In this document: one piece after another, positions 5,784-5,814 of the stretch
How the letters are laid out: each line of letters starts with the position of its first letter
How positions within the stretch are numbered: the stretch's first letter is position 1
NCBI GenBank assembly: GCA_016293435.1
Contig: JAEDEG010000144.1
Location: 1-5,814, forward strand
DNA length: 5,814 nt
Direction of reading: 5' to 3'
DNA from: Clostridia bacterium
Lineage (GTDB): Bacteria > Bacillota > Clostridia > UMGS1810
Made by a program: the position numbers and the translations under genes
The notes under the pieces: generated by a model
Seen by the model: only the letters and a program-made list of their open reading frames with translations
Told to the model about the DNA's origin: nothing
Databases searched by the model: none

Positions 5784-5814
5784 ATGTCCACAAATATTAA
5801 GCGACTTTTAATTG
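5784..5814 (+). CDS. Possible start of a rightward gene, truncated by the window edge
   Basis: From ATG 5784 the frame reads MSTNIKRLLI and then leaves the window. Openings of the form xxNIKRLL are common at the N-terminus of XRE-type helix-turn-helix repressors, and a repressor divergent from an integrase is a usual layout in mobile elements. The evidence is thin: only ten codons are visible, no Shine-Dalgarno site precedes the ATG, and the same frame is open back to another ATG at 5724. Treat it as a pointer to what may follow, not as an established gene. Confidence 0.22.
   Translation, partial: MSTNIKRLLI

Noticed and set aside
5716..5814. Minus-strand open frame entering from the right edge, as the tail of an excisionase gene
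   Set aside because: About 32 codons in AT-rich DNA, no recognisable motif, and it runs through the integrase promoter; more likely chance.
1..5814. CRISPR arrays, tRNA, rRNA, riboswitches
   Set aside because: No spaced repeats, no tRNA arms or rRNA segments and no known riboswitch core were seen on either strand.

Overview
The window looks like chromosomal DNA of a low-to-moderate GC Firmicute, most likely a member of the Clostridia. The basis is the groES-groEL operon behind a perfect CIRCE operator (HrcA-type control), strong AGGAGG-like ribosome binding sites, Firmicute-type protein sequences and AT-rich spacers. No genus can be named with confidence.

Layout, left to right. (1) Positions 2-975, plus strand: the C-terminal end of a short-chain dehydrogenase/reductase (SDR), followed 2 bases later by a divergent type I 3-dehydroquinate dehydratase-family gene. 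The pair looks like the tail of a small metabolic operon and ends at a very strong hairpin (1025-1079). (2) Positions 1136-3212, minus strand: groES-groEL with its promoter and CIRCE operator, converging on the first operon at that hairpin. (3) Positions 3297-4397, minus strand: ychF, a conserved P-loop NTPase with a TGS domain. (4) Positions 4454-5814: the edge of an integrated mobile element. An intact Tn916/phage-type tyrosine integrase on the minus strand ends 75 bases upstream of ychF and has its own strong promoter. A back-to-back plus-strand promoter and the first ten codons of a possible repressor run off the right edge.

GroES and GroEL form one chaperonin machine, and CIRCE links their expression to protein-folding stress. 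The SDR and dehydratase-like genes probably act in one pathway on a cyclic polyol or shikimate/quinate-like compound, but substrate-binding positions of the dehydratase have changed, so its substrate is open. The integrase marks one end of an ICE or prophage-like element whose body should lie to the right of the window.

The most interesting parts are the remodelled active site of the dehydratase-like protein, the integrase-ychF junction with three helically phased CCATC repeats, and the integrase control region, where two promoters overlap on a palindrome. I found no clearly new multi-gene system inside the window; the unexplored cargo, if any, is beyond position 5814.
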